A stretch of DNA of 64,000 nucleotides. Source: Petaurus breviceps papuanus. Its lineage: Eukaryota; Chordata; Mammalia; Diprotodontia; Petauridae. The stretch lies in contig JAMXIF010001253.1 of NCBI GenBank assembly GCA_028583685.1, positions 71,664,989-71,728,988 of the forward strand, in the 5' to 3' direction. Made by a program: the position numbers and the translations under genes. This document shows positions 45,095 to 54,867 of this stretch, piece by piece (within the stretch, counting starts at the first letter, position 1; every line of letters begins with the position of its first letter). The notes under the pieces were generated by a model. The model worked only from the letters and a program-made list of their open reading frames with translations. It was not told where the DNA came from and did no database searches.

Positions 45095-45520
45095 TAAGCT
45101 AGGTGGCACAGTGGATATGGGCTTAGAGGGTTGGGGAACCTGGAGCCTTGAGGACACGTGATCCAGATCAGGGGTGGAGAACCTGTGGCCTCAAGGCCAC
45201 CTATGGCCCTCTAGGTCATCAAATGTGGCTCTAACAGAATGAATCCTCTTAATAAAAGGATCCAGAAGGCCATGTATGGCCTCAAGACCACAGGTTCCCT
45301 ACCCCTGGCCTATAGTTAGGAAATCTAGCCCCAGACACTCATCAGCTGGGCAAGTTTTGCTTGGGCACGTCAACCTCTGTTTCCTCAACTGTAAATACTA
45401 GTGTCCTACCTCTCAGGGTTGTTGCAAGCAAGGACCAAAGGAGCTAATATTTGTAAAGCATTTAGCACAGTTCTTGGCACATAGTAGGTGTTATAGAAAT
45501 GCTAGTTATTATTCTAATAT
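45095..45520 (+). mobile_element. MIR SINE split by a hAT MITE
   Basis: MIR left 45095-45128 ('aagctaggtggcacagtgga') and right 45307-45520 ('cccagacactcatcagctgg', 'agggttgttgcaagcaagga', 'gcacatagtaggtgttatag'). Confidence 0.88.
45129..45306. mobile_element. hAT MITE with a duplicated terminus
   Basis: Full copy 45169-45306 ('caggggtggagaacctgtgg' to 'ggttccctacccctg'), preceded by a second partial copy of the same terminus at 45129-45168 ('ggttggggaacctggagcct'). Outer 8-mers GCTTAGAG / GCCTATAG flank the pair, so the doubled end probably inserted as one unit or arose by nesting. Same family as 6478-6652. Confidence 0.82.
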
Positions 45521-45544
45521 TGTTATTGGATAACTCTGAGGTGA

Positions 45545-45885
45545 TAGCTCATAAATCTAGAGGTGGGAAGAACCTGGAAGGCTATCTAGTCCAATCCTCT
45601 TATTTTATAGACCTAGAAATGGAAACTTCTTACTCCAAACTTCCTTCCAGAGGTAGCTAGGTAGTTCAGTGGATAGAGCACTGGGCCTAGAGTCAGGAAG
45701 ACTTGAGTTCAGATATTGACTCAGACACTTACTAGTTGTGTGACCTTGGGCAAGTCACTAAAACCTATCTATGTCTGCCTCAGTTTCCTCAGTTACAAAT
45801 TGGGGATAATAACAACACCTACCTCCCAGGGATTACTAAAACAGGGTTGTTACAAAGATCAGTGTGAAGGGGGAGACAACAAGCA
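45545..45885. mobile_element. MIR (-) then MIR/THER1 SINE (+)
   Basis: 45545-45645 reversed ('gtccaatcctcttattttat'). 45648-45885 forward ('gaggtagctaggtagttcag', 'gtgtgaccttgggcaagtca', 'cctacctcccagggattact'). Confidence 0.9.
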
Positions 45886-45899
45886 AACAAATGTGTACT

Positions 45900-46440
45900 A
45901 GTTAGCTATATACAGGATAAATAAGAACTAAAAGAACAAAGGCAATAGCATTAAGAGTGGTTGGAAAAGACTTCCTGTAGAAAATGAATTTTAATTGTGA
46001 CTTAAAGGAAGCCAGGGGAGCCATTAGGCAGAGATGAAAGAGGGAGAGCATCCCAAGTATGATAGGAACAACCAGAGAAAATGCCCAGATTCCAGAGATG
46101 GAGTGTATTGTTCTTGGAATAACCAGGAGGCCAGTGTCACTGTGTGGACTGGGATGGGGTGGGGGGAGGCAAGGTGGAAGAAGATTGGAGAGGTAGGAAG
46201 GGGTTTGGTTATGAAAGGCTTTGGATGCCAAACAGATGATTTTGTATTTGATCCTGGAGGTAATAATAAGGAGCCACTGGAGTTTGAGAAGAAGTGACAT
46301 GGTTGGATCTGTCCCTTAGGAAAATCACTTTGGCAGTGTCAGAGGAGAGAAGGGGGTGTGTGCCAGAGATGCTGGAAAGGTGCAATCGGCAGGTTTTGGG
46401 CACAGATTGCATATGGAAGGAGGCATGAGGCAGTCCCTGC
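45900..46440 (-). mobile_element. L2 LINE 3' part, antisense
   Basis: 'gacttaaaggaagccagggg', 'ggttatgaaaggctttggat', 'gccaaacagatgattttgta', 'taataaggagccactggagt', 'gaaaatcactttggcagtgt'. Minus-strand frame at 46300-45902 is the reverse reading of non-coding L2. Confidence 0.85.
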
Positions 46441-46477
46441 CCTCAAGGACCTCATCTTCTCTCTTCTTTCTCCTCAG

Positions 46478-46525
46478 AGCTCTGAATTTCTCGCCTCCCC
46501 AGATGAAGCTGCAGGCCTGAGCCAG
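46478..46525 (+). other. Exon-like 48-base segment between consensus splice sites
   Basis: Preceded by a pyrimidine tract and CAG ('tcttctttctcctcag', to 46477) and followed by CAG|GTAATC at 46523-46531. The 48 bases are open in one frame (S-S-E-F-L-A-S-P-D-E-A-A-G-L-S-Q, no stop) and a multiple of three. It lies between L2 fragments and no neighbouring exon is visible, so chance or an exonised repeat edge is quite possible. Confidence 0.2.
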
Positions 46526-46539
46526 GTAATCCCTTCTCC

Positions 46540-46675
46540 CTTTTTGTATGTGTTGTCTTCCCCATGAGACCTGGGCAAGTTGAGGACAGACATCTGCTTA
46601 TGCTCATGCCTTCCTTCGAACAGTACTGGGCACACAGTAGGTGTTTAAAAATGCTAGGTGATTGGATGCTTGAGT
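46540..46675 (+). mobile_element. L2 LINE 3' end
   Basis: 'tgagacctgggcaagttgag', 'agtactgggcacacagtagg', 'tgtttaaaaatgctagg'. Confidence 0.65.
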
Positions 46676-46734
46676 GACTTGCCTGTGGTTATAGAGTTAG
46701 TAAGTAGGGGAAGTGGGATCTGAAGATACTTCAA

Positions 46735-47060
46735 AGGGTTGTTGTGAAGATCAGGGGACTTGAGATTTGTAAAAAAAATGTTCAGCACAGTGCTGGGGAC
46801 ATAGTAGATGCATAGTAAATGTTTATGGAATTGAATTTCTCCACTTTACATTGAGAGGCCAAAGTGTGAAGTCATTCCTTTTTTGTCCCAGAGAAAACCC
46901 ATTCAACAAGAATCTAAGTCAGGGGTTCTAAATCCTGCCTCTGCAATTTACTGTCAAAGTGACCTTGGGCAAGTCATCTAACCTCTATGGGCCTCTTTCC
47001 TCTTTAATAGAGTGAGAGGGTTGACCTCAAAAGGCTCTTTAAGCTCTAAATCTGCATATT
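46735..47060 (+). mobile_element. Two MIR fragments
   Basis: 46735-46840: 'agggttgttgtgaagatcag', 'cagcacagtgctggggacat'. 46915-47060: 'gtgaccttgggcaagtcatc', 'gagagggttgacctcaaaag'. Confidence 0.82.
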
Positions 47061-47244
47061 TGCCTGATGAGATGATTTCAAAGTTCTCCTCTAAGGTCTA
47101 GCATCTGAGGAAGTCTGGTTAAGGAAGAGCTGGAGTAGCCCAGGAGGGAAAGGGTATCTGGAGGGAGGCGATTGGCCTGATTTGTTTGTTCTCAATTAGT
47201 CCTTCACCACCTAAAACCCAAGGATTCACTTTCCAAGTTGTGGA
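47061..47244. other. Single-copy spacer
   Basis: Nothing recognised. Confidence 0.35.
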
Positions 47245-47480
47245 TGCTTACATGTTGCTTTTGTTCAGTCAGTCATGCCTGACTCTTCATGACCACATTT
47301 GAGGTTTTCTTGGCAGAGATACTGGAGGGGTTTGCCATTTCCTTCTTCAGCTCATTTTACAGATGAGGAAACAGAGGCAAATAGGGTTAAGTGACTTGCC
47401 CAGGGTCACACAGTGTCTGAGGCCAGATTTGATCTCAGGAAGATGTCTTCCTGACTTCAAGCCTGGTGCTCTATTTTCTT
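47245..47480 (-). mobile_element. MAR-type CORE-SINE
   Basis: 'gcctgactcttcatgaccac', 'agatactggaggggtttgcc', 'cagatgaggaaacagaggca', 'ggttaagtgacttgcccagg'. Confidence 0.93.
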
Positions 47481-47726
47481 TCTTCTCACTCTCTGAAATG
47501 AATACAGTCCAGCTTCCTATTTCATCATTCAACTGAAATTTCTCCCTCCAAAGCTACTTATAATATTTTAATTGCCAATCTAATGGCCTTTTCTCAGTCC
47601 TCATCCTTTTTTTCCCCTTACCTCTGCAGCCTTTGACACTATTGATCACCACTTTCCTCCTTGATACTCTCTTCTCTCCAAGTGTTTGACACTGCTCTCT
47701 CCTGGTTCTCTCACCTCACTGACTGC

Positions 47727-47826
47727 NNNNNNNNNNNNNNNNNNNNNNNNNNNNNNNNNNNNNNNNNNNNNNNNNNNNNNNNNNNNNNNNNNNNNNNNNN
47801 NNNNNNNNNNNNNNNNNNNNNNNNNN
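47727..47826. other. Assembly gap (100 N)
   Basis: One hundred N's inside the L2. A round 100 usually means an unknown-size gap. Confidence 0.99.
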
Positions 47827-47998
47827 AGTCACTTAGGTTCACAGCTCTCCTTCACTTTGATCGCCAAGGCCTGTCAATTTTATCTATATCCCCTTCTCTC
47901 TGACCTTCCTACTGAAGGTCCTCACCACCACACCTTGAGCATTGCAATAGCCTTCTGGTTTTTCTGTCTTTCACAATGTCCACTTTAGTCCATCCCCC

Positions 47999-48221
47999 AT
48001 GTTGTTGTTCAGTCATTTCAAACCCCATTTGGGGCTTTCTTGGTAAAGATACTGGAGTGGTTTGCAGTTTTTTCTCCAGCTCATTTTACAGATGAGAAAC
48101 TGAGGCAAACAGGTTAAGTGACTTGCCCAGGATCTAGTAGGTGTCTGAGGATGAATTTGAACTCAGCTCTCCCTGACTCTAGGCCCAACTTTCTACCCAT
48201 TTTGTCACCTAGCTGCCTCTT
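47999..48221 (-). mobile_element. MAR-type CORE-SINE in L2
   Basis: 'gttgttgttcagtcatttca', 'agatactggagtggtttgca', 'gatgagaaactgaggcaaac', 'gtcacctagctgcctc'. Confidence 0.93.
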
Positions 48222-48759
48222 CCATTCTCCACACAGCCCAAATGGTCTTACTAAAGTTCAGGTCCAACCATATCACCCCACAACTCAAAAAATTCCAGTG
48301 ATTCCTTATCACTGCCATGATCAAATATAAAATGCTCTGTTTGGCATTTGAAGTCTTTCATAAGTCAGTCTCTCCATCTGCCTTTCCATTTTTCTTATAC
48401 TTCACCCATAGCCCCAGTCTGCAATCCAGTGACACTGGCTTCCTTGTTTTTCCACAAACAAGACACTCCCTCTCCTCTCTTTAGGCATTTTCAGTGACTT
48501 CCCCTCATCTTTGGAATGCTTTCTCTCCTCATCTCTACCTCCCAGCATCTCTGGCAGCTAAAATCCCATTCCAGGAAGCTTTCCCAATTCCCTTTAATTG
48601 TAGGGTCTTCATGTTGATTATTTCCAGTTTATCTTATAAAAACATGTTGTACATAATTGTTTAGATAATATTCCCCAGAGCAGTCAATCTTTTTCCTTGT
48701 ACCCTCTAGTGCTTAGAACAGGGCCTGGTACATAGTGGGTGCTTAATAGATTTTCTGAT

Positions 48760-49080
48760 TTACCTCTTGTCTCTGATTTATATTTGTCACTTCTTGTATC
48801 ATAGTGATTTTCTGTTATGTTCCTCTAAGACAATTTGAGCCATTCACCAGGCTAAGGATATCCATTCTTGTTCCCAGTTTTTTTAACCATACCAGTTATT
48901 TCTTTTCTTTAGAGTTTTATTGATGTTTGTTTTTATATTACAAACATTTACATTGCAAACAGAACATCTTAGCCCTATCCCACCATTAAATAACTTCATT
49001 ACTGGTCCCATTATTTCATTAGTAAAGGAAGTTCCGGGAAATTGGAATCTCCTAGACTTTAAGTTGCCTAGGGCTATTGA
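48760..49080. other. Spacer without recognised element
   Basis: About 320 bases of AT-rich unique or heavily worn sequence. Confidence 0.35.
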
Positions 49081-49084
49081 GAGA

Positions 49085-49520
49085 TTAAATCCTGCAACAC
49101 AGATCTAAAGATAGGAGGGATAGGAGGTCACCTAATCTAACCGTCTGTTTATAAGTGAGGATACTGAAGCACCAAGAATTTATTTGTCCAAAGTTAATCC
49201 AATCAAATCCAATAGATTTAAGTGCCTACTAAGTGCCAGGGCCTCCCCTCCACCCCTCTCCCCCCCTCCCCCACTAATCCAAGACAGCTTCTGCCCTCTA
49301 GGAGTTTACAGTTTAAAGGGGGCAGACCACACACAAAAGAAGGCAGCAAAGTGGGGAGGGGGGTACCAGAAGGCATCCATTTGGGGGCATCTTGATCTAC
49401 CATGCTGAAACCAGGCAGAGAAACAGATGCCAAGTGGTGTGAGGTCCCAGAGCTGATATGTGTCAAAGGCACATTAGGCCTTCCCAATTCCAAGACTTTA
49501 AGCACTATACTTTAACTGTT
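49085..49520 (-). mobile_element. MIR SINE around an L2 3' fragment
   Basis: MIR at 49085-49200 ('aggaggtcacctaatctaac') and 49425-49520. L2/MIR-type 3' end at 49205-49330 ('agtgcctactaagtgccagg', 'gccctctaggagtttacagt') with a C-rich patch. Confidence 0.6.
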
Positions 49521-49766
49521 GCATTATAATGCCTCTGTTCAAGTACTTTGTCACCAAAAAAAGTCAAACAGAGCTTAAAATCTCTTTATCCTCCCTTACA
49601 CCTTCCTAGCAACAGTTCTGGACTTTTTCAAGGCAGGAATGTGGGCGAGGTGAGTGGGAGTCTCTGCTCTACACAGATTGGAACAGCCAATGCTTAAAGT
49701 CCAAGCTGCCCCATTACCTTCCTGATCCTTGTGACGGACATCATTCTAAAAACCTGTCCCTTATAC
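49521..49766. other. Single-copy spacer
   Basis: Nothing recognised. Confidence 0.35.
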
Positions 49767-50285
49767 TGAAGAGGGTACCCACTAAGAGGGTTAGGGTTGC
49801 TCTGGAGACCCCAAAATACCAACAGCTGGGTCCTGCCCAATGAATTCGACCCAAGTCTTCTCAGCCAAAGAAAAGTAAAGTTTATTAAAAGTTCACTTGC
49901 ATTAGACACAGAGTAAATCTGTGCTAGGTCATTCTATGTTGCTCTCACTCTTTCATGGCACTCACACCAACATGAAGACAGAATGGGGTCTTTATATACA
50001 GAAGGTTGTGGGAGGAAAATAGGGGTGGTCCAGGGGAGGAGTTTGGGGAGGGTCTCCAGGAGGAGTTAATGAGGTCAATGAGTGATTAAGGGTGGGAGGT
50101 AGCTAGAGACTACAGACACTGGAGGGCTAGGCTAGTAACTAGCTAGAGTAAGTAGTTAGCAGTTAGTAACTAGGCTAGAGGTCTGGGCCCAGCCACGATG
50201 TAAGGCTTCTTGCCTCATGCAAATGCCTCATCAAATGGGATGATTTAATCAGTTTAAGGGGACTCCCAGAGCCCATACCTCATCA
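49767..50285 (-). mobile_element. Solo endogenous retrovirus LTR (family C)
   Basis: 519 bases with TG..CA ends and a 4-base duplication ATAC at 49763-49766 and 50286-50289. On the minus strand it holds a TATA box ('ctgtatataaagacc', about 50002-49988) and an AATAAA signal ('cttttaataaactttac', about 49892-49876). No internal viral genes adjoin, so homologous LTR recombination probably removed them. It splits an L2 3' end. A clean fossil LTR, younger than the L2. Confidence 0.88.
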
Positions 50286-50289
50286 ATAC

Positions 50290-50340
50290 TTTTCCAAGGT
50301 CCTGCACATAGTAGGTCTTTGATAAATGCTGAATTTCAGT
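50290..50340 (+). mobile_element. L2 LINE 3' terminus
   Basis: 'gtcctgcacatagtaggtct', 'ttgataaatgctgaattt'. Confidence 0.65.
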
Positions 50341-50640
50341 TTGAAATGATAATTTTCAGACTCAGTTAAATTTTTCAAGTAGCTCCTTCTAAATGTTTTC
50401 TGTTTTTTCTCTTTAGAATTTTTATCATTTGGGATGACCAGAGGGGGTATGTTGATAGGCCTTTCTACCTTGGATTTCTCAACTTTGGTAGGAGATGCTT
50501 GCTGAACATTAGAGACTGCTGTAATTTTTCTGCCCTCAGAAAAATTGGGGGAAGTGATGGGAAGCAAGGTTTTCCTCCATTTTACATGTGAGGAGACTGA
50601 GGCACAAGAGTCAAGTTGAGTGTGTGATAGCTTCTTGCTA
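50341..50640. other. Spacer with a short MIR trace
   Basis: Mostly unique. 50575-50640 resembles reversed MIR ('ttttacatgtgaggagactg'). Confidence 0.4.
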
Positions 50641-50664
50641 TCTGTCACTGGCAAGGAAAGTCTT

Positions 50665-50665
<1 letters not shown>

Positions 50666-50701
<36 letters not shown>
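50666..50701. repeat. (TG)n microsatellite
   Basis: About 18 units. Confidence 0.97.
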
Positions 50702-50779
50702 CAACAGTGGGAAAACAGCTGCTGGGAAAGTCTGGCACTGATCAAGGACAAAAAACGAGGGGGAATTGATTTGAAATTA

Positions 50780-51060
50780 TGAAAGAAGTCTTTGGGATTG
50801 TTAGAAATAATTGTTTTCCACAGAGCCATTAGGACACAGAAGAAGCTGCTAAGACAATGCATATTAAGGGGATTAATGATTTCTAATAAAGAGGACCATA
50901 TGCTAATTGAGGGGAGTGGCTTTTAGCAGTTTGAGTTGGTGAGGGCTGCTCCTGGCAGATGGCTTTCTCTAGGCAAGGTAGTCAGTCATCTAGCGAGTTC
51001 CAAATCCCCTTTCTCATGCTAATACGTGCCACTGCACATTGCCATACCAAGCACCCCCGA
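50780..51060. promoter_or_regulatory. AT-rich single-copy block next to a CpG-rich block
   Basis: Repeat-free with homeodomain- and POU-type sites ('gggattaatgatttctaata', 'accatatgctaattgagggg', 'ctcatgctaatacgtgccac'). Position beside the CpG-rich block suggests upstream regulatory DNA of a promoter or an enhancer. Unproven. Confidence 0.4.
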
Positions 51061-51073
51061 AGGTTCCCTTCGG
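51057..51073. repeat. Perfect short inverted repeat
   Basis: CCGAAGG-TTC-CCTTCGG, a 7-base stem with a 3-base loop. Confidence 0.9.
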
Positions 51074-51129
51074 ATGCTCCTCCCCTTTTTTGTAAATAGG
51101 AACTAAACATTTTCCCAAACTCTACCTAC

Positions 51130-51555
51130 TTCATCTTTTCGACCTTGGGCGGAGGGGCACCCTTTAACAGCTCTGCAAATGAGGAGATCTAGACGATCCG
51201 GATTTTGTCTTGAGGCAAACTCGGGCAGCGTGCAGGCTAGAGCGTGCCCCCAGGCAGCAGGGCTTGGCTGGGTCCTCTGACTTTTCGGGTTTGAGCAGCA
51301 GCTCAAGTTCCCTGGTGACTCCTGCACCAGCTGCGGGTGGAGGAGCTGCACCAAGAGGGGCCCGTTAACTGGCAACGGGGCAAGTCGGAGGGGCTTGAGC
51401 TTTCGCGCTAAGGTGGGGGAGGGCAGCTCCTCAACCAGGCTCCGGAAACCGAGGAGGCTTTGAACATTTTCGGCACCTGTCACTTTAGCGATCCTGGGCT
51501 TGGGCTTGAGAGCCCTAGGGTTATGTTGGTCTCCCAACATCCCGGCAGGGCCTCT
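51130..51555. promoter_or_regulatory. CpG-rich block, candidate promoter or island
   Basis: About 19 CpG dinucleotides in roughly 410 bases, far denser than any other part of the window, with GC content near 58% by eye and no recognised repeat. Sites of the type GGGCGG, GGAAACC and TTTCGCGC occur. A 145-codon minus-strand frame (51540-51103) crosses it but has no known domain. It could be a promoter, an orphan CpG island or a 5' exon region of an unseen gene. Confidence 0.45.
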
Positions 51556-51794
51556 CCCCAGCTGTGGATTTCCATCCCTTTGTCTCTGGCCAGGGTTGCA
51601 GAAAATCCAAGGGTCTGTAGCCTTGGGGGGAGGGGAGGAGAAATCATCTTGCTTAGGTAAACAAAACCCCAGCTGTTAGAGAGACTACATTGTTTTTTGA
51701 ATTTTTCTTGTGGGTTTTATTGCATGTTCCATTCTGGTGGGGGAGAGGAGAGATTTCACTTTAAATGAGCTAGTGCCTATTTTGGGAAGGAAAG

Positions 51795-52045
51795 TGGGCA
51801 GTTAGGTGGCACAATGGATAGAGTGCTGGGCTTGGAATTAGGAAGACTCGTCTTCTTGAGTTTAAATCTGGCCTCCTATACTTAGTAGTTGTGTGACCCT
51901 AGGCAAGTCACTTAACCCTGTTTGGCTCAGTTTTGTCATTTATAAAATGAGCTAGAGAAGGAAATAGTAAACTACTGCAGTATCTGTGCCCAGAAAACCC
52001 CCAAAAGGAGTCACGATAGTTAGGACATGACAGAACAACCTATTT
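51795..52045 (+). mobile_element. MAR-type CORE-SINE
   Basis: 'gggcagttaggtggcacaat', 'ttgtgtgaccctaggcaagt', 'agtatctgtgcccagaaaac', 'ggagtcacgatagttaggac'. Confidence 0.93.
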
Positions 52046-52503
52046 TTGCATCAGTTCTTGAACTACCTGACTGAAGGATTCTAATGAACTACAATAAGAA
52101 AACTGTCATCGACCTCCCCTCTCTCTACCACCCTGTTCACTGGAGGCAAATACAGATCTGCTCTTAAATCTCATGGGACTTCACACCTCTTAGCAAAGGA
52201 TCTTGCCTCATATTGAGCCCATTCACCATGAGCTTTGTAGCTTTCTAAGATCACTTAGATCTTAGAATCTTTTTGTAGATCACAGTCATCCACAATTTCC
52301 TCTTTTACTCCAGTCTCTGATGAAGGGTTGCCCCTACTCCTTACAAAGACCAAGGCTTCTCTAATATACTTAGATCCAATCTTCTATTCTCCAGTAGGCT
52401 GTCCCCGAAGTTACCCTCCTCTCACCAATCTCTGCATCATCCAGTCCTCCTCTGTTGCCTACAAACATGCCCAAGTGCCTTCATTCTTAAGAAACACAAA
52501 TTA

Positions 52504-52663
52504 GGGGGCGGCTAGGTGATGAAGTGAGTAAGAGCACTGGCCCCAGGAGTCGGTAGGTCCCTGGATGGTTCCGGACTCAGATACTTAACACCCACACAAA
52601 ATAACTGGCCCTGTAACCTTGGGCAATTTACTTAACCCCAATTGCTTTAAAAAAAAAAAAAAG
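52504..52663 (+). mobile_element. Marsupial tRNA-derived SINE
   Basis: 'gggggcggctaggtgatgaa' head, 'ccccaattgctttaaaaa' tail. Duplication AAACACAAATTA / AAATGCAAATTA (52492-52503, 52664-52675). Confidence 0.94.
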
Positions 52664-52896
52664 AAATGCAAATTAGGTCCTTCTGACCCCTTAAACTATT
52701 ATACTATATTTTCCCTTCTTTTCTCAGACTCCCAGAAAAATTTACTCATTGGATCCACTTCCACTCCTCTGACTCAGCTTTCAACCTTTTGTGGTCTTGC
52801 TTCTACCTTCATTGCTCAAAGGAAATTACTCTCTCCATATTAGCGATGATCAAATTAGCATTTGCCAAATCTCATTTTTCTATAAATTCTCATCTC

Positions 52897-53043
52897 TTTT
52901 TGTTTTTGGAGGGCAATTGGGGTTAAGTGACTTGCCCAAGGTCGCAGGCTAGTTTTTGTGTTAAGTGTCTGAGGTCAAATTTGAACTCAGGTCCTCCTAA
53001 CTCCAGGGTCGGTGCTCTAATCACTGGGCCACCTAGCTGCCCT
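52897..53043 (-). mobile_element. Marsupial tRNA-derived SINE
   Basis: 'ggagggcaattggggttaag' to 'tgggccacctagctgccc'. Flanking duplication around TAAATTCTCATCT / TAATTCTCATCT. Confidence 0.92.
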
Positions 53044-53645
53044 AATTCTCATCTTTCTATAAATCTGTAGCAGCTTTAGACTCTGTTGAACACCCACTTC
53101 TGAACGTTCCTTCTGTGGGTTTTCATGACACTGCTTTCTTTGTTCTCCTCCTACCTGCCTCAATATTCCTTCTCAGTCTACCTTACTAGGTCATCATCTA
53201 TATGAAGTGTCTTAGTGGCAGGTGTAGTTCTTACTTAATGACTTCATTAGTTCACCTCAATTCAATTATTCTCTCTCTCCAGATGATTTTTCAACAGCCT
53301 GCTGGTGGGTTTGCCAACTTCAAATCTCTCCCCACTCTAATCTACTCTCCATTCAGCCACTAAAGTGATTTTACCAAAATGAAGGTCTGATCATGTCACC
53401 TGGTATTCAATAAACTCCTGTGGTTTCCTATGTCTCCAGGAACAAATACAAATTGCTCTCTGGCTTTCAAAACCCTCCATAATTTAGACCCTTCCTACCA
53501 TTCCAGTTTTCTTACAGCTAACATCTCAGATATATAATACTCTTGGATCCCAGTGACAGTGCCCTCCTGACCTGACCATTCCACAAATAAGATATTCCAT
53601 CTCTTGACTCTGGACATTTTCCTAGGCATGTAGCCCATGCCTGGA

Positions 53646-53891
53646 ATGGGGAGAGCTAGGTGGTGCAATACATGCATAGAGCACAGACCCTGGAGTCAAG
53701 AGGACTTGAGGTCAAATATAGCCTCAGACACTTACTAGCTGTGGGTGACCCTGAGCACGTCACTTAACCCTATTTGCCTTAGTTTGCTCATCTCTAAAAA
53801 TGAGCTAGAGATGCAACTCCAGTCTCTTTGCCAAGAAAACCCCAAATGGGGTCATGAAGAGTTGGTCATGACGGAACATCATCGTACCTGG
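53646..53891 (+). mobile_element. MAR-type CORE-SINE
   Basis: 'gggagagctaggtggtgcaa', 'cactagctg'-type core, 'tctctttgccaagaaaaccc', 'gggtcatgaagagttggtca'. Confidence 0.92.
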
Positions 53892-54250
53892 GATGTTCTC
53901 CCACTTCAATTACTGACGTCCCAGCTTCCTTTAAGTTCCGACCTCGTACAGGAAGCCTTCCCCAACTGCTCTCAACTCAAATGCTTTCCTGTTTGGCCTG
54001 TGACTTGCTTTGTATGTGCTTGTTTCTTGTTTGCGGGTTGTCTCTTCCATTGGCTACTTGAGGGCAGGGCCGCTTCCCCTTGCCTCTTCTTTTTATCCCC
54101 AGAGCGCGTAGCCCAGAACCTGGCGCACGGTAGATCGCCTGACTATGAACTTCATGAGGTCAGGGACCATATTCTCTAACCTGTGGTTTTGTCCCCCAGG
54201 ACTAGCACATTGTTTTTCGTATTTCCACTTCGAGACTGTTAATAAAATGC

Positions 54251-54456
54251 CCTCAGCTTTCTGTTCTCTGTGCTCCCTAATTTTTGACATTCCTCCTGCC
54301 CCTTCTAACTAATTTTGACAAATGACATAACACAGATGTCTTCTTTCTTAATTACAAAAGTTGTAGAGAGAAAAGGCTCTCCCGAAATTGTAGGGGCGGA
54401 AATATAGTAGGTATACTGTGTGCATGAGTGTATGTGAGAGATAAAGGCACAGAGAC
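54251..54456. other. Single-copy spacer
   Basis: Nothing recognised. Confidence 0.35.
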
Positions 54457-54640
54457 AAGGAGGGAGGGAGAAAGAAAGAGGGAGAGAAGGGGGAAGAAAA
54501 GAGAAGATGTAAAGGGAGAGAGGAGGGAGATAGAAGGAAAAAAAGGGAGAGAGATGGAAGGAGGGAAAGAGGGAATGGGACAGAGGGAGGGGAAGAAAGG
54601 AGGAGAGAGAAAAGTGGGCAAAGGGGGAAGAAAGGAAAGA
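54457..54640 (+). repeat. Purine-rich (GGGA/GAA) tract
   Basis: Almost pure A/G on the + strand for about 180 bases. The open frames on both strands here are composition artefacts. Confidence 0.93.
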
Positions 54641-54867
54641 GTTTGCAGAGATCATCAACTAGGTCTTCTTAAAAAGTCATACAAAAATTGGTCACCCTAA
54701 GACTGGTATTGCAGAAGTATATTCTGCCCTTCTCTTCCCTGTATCCTCCCCCTCCCCCTTTCCCAAAACATTGTGTAATGGTAGTGGGGATTTGAAGACA
54801 TTTCCTGCCCCTTGTAACAACAAGTACTTAACATCTTGTTTAAAGTTCAGATTTTCAATTGATTATA
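54641..54867. other. Single-copy spacer
   Basis: Nothing recognised. Confidence 0.35.

Larger units (their letters stand above)
47481..48755 (+). mobile_element. L2 LINE, RT to 3' end, holding a gap and a SINE
   Basis: 'gcctttgacactattgatca' encodes A-F-D-T-I-D-H, the RT motif A of the L2/CR1 group (about 47630-47649), followed by D-T-A-L-S-W-F. After the N gap and a SINE (47999-48221) it continues to 48755 with 'ccacaaacaagacactccct', 'ccaggaagctttcccaattc', 'cagggcctggtacatagtgg'. Coding-dead. Confidence 0.88.
52060..54250 (+). mobile_element. Long L2 LINE interrupted by three SINEs
   Basis: L2 pieces 52060-52503, 52676-52895, 53044-53645 and 53892-54250. Recognisable stretches: 'ttctaccttcattgctcaaa' (RT-proximal), 'acagcctgctggtgggtttg', 'ttcagccactaaagtgattt', 'cgacctcgtacaggaagcct', 'cttgagggcagggccgcttc', ending near 54250. 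Roughly 1.7 kb of L2 once the SINEs are removed, the longest in the window. Dead. Confidence 0.82.

Noticed and set aside
45902-46300. 132-codon minus-strand frame
   Set aside because: It reads the non-coding 3' region of an L2 copy.
50283-50738. 151-codon minus-strand frame
   Set aside because: It runs through an L2 tail, unique spacer and a CA/TG microsatellite; a threonine-histidine run comes from the microsatellite.
51103-51540. 145-codon minus-strand frame in the CpG-rich block
   Set aside because: No recognisable domain. Long frames are expected by chance in GC-rich DNA because stop codons are AT-rich. Kept only as part of a promoter candidate.
54305-54700. Frames on both strands of 89-117 codons
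   Set aside because: Low-complexity products of the purine tract.
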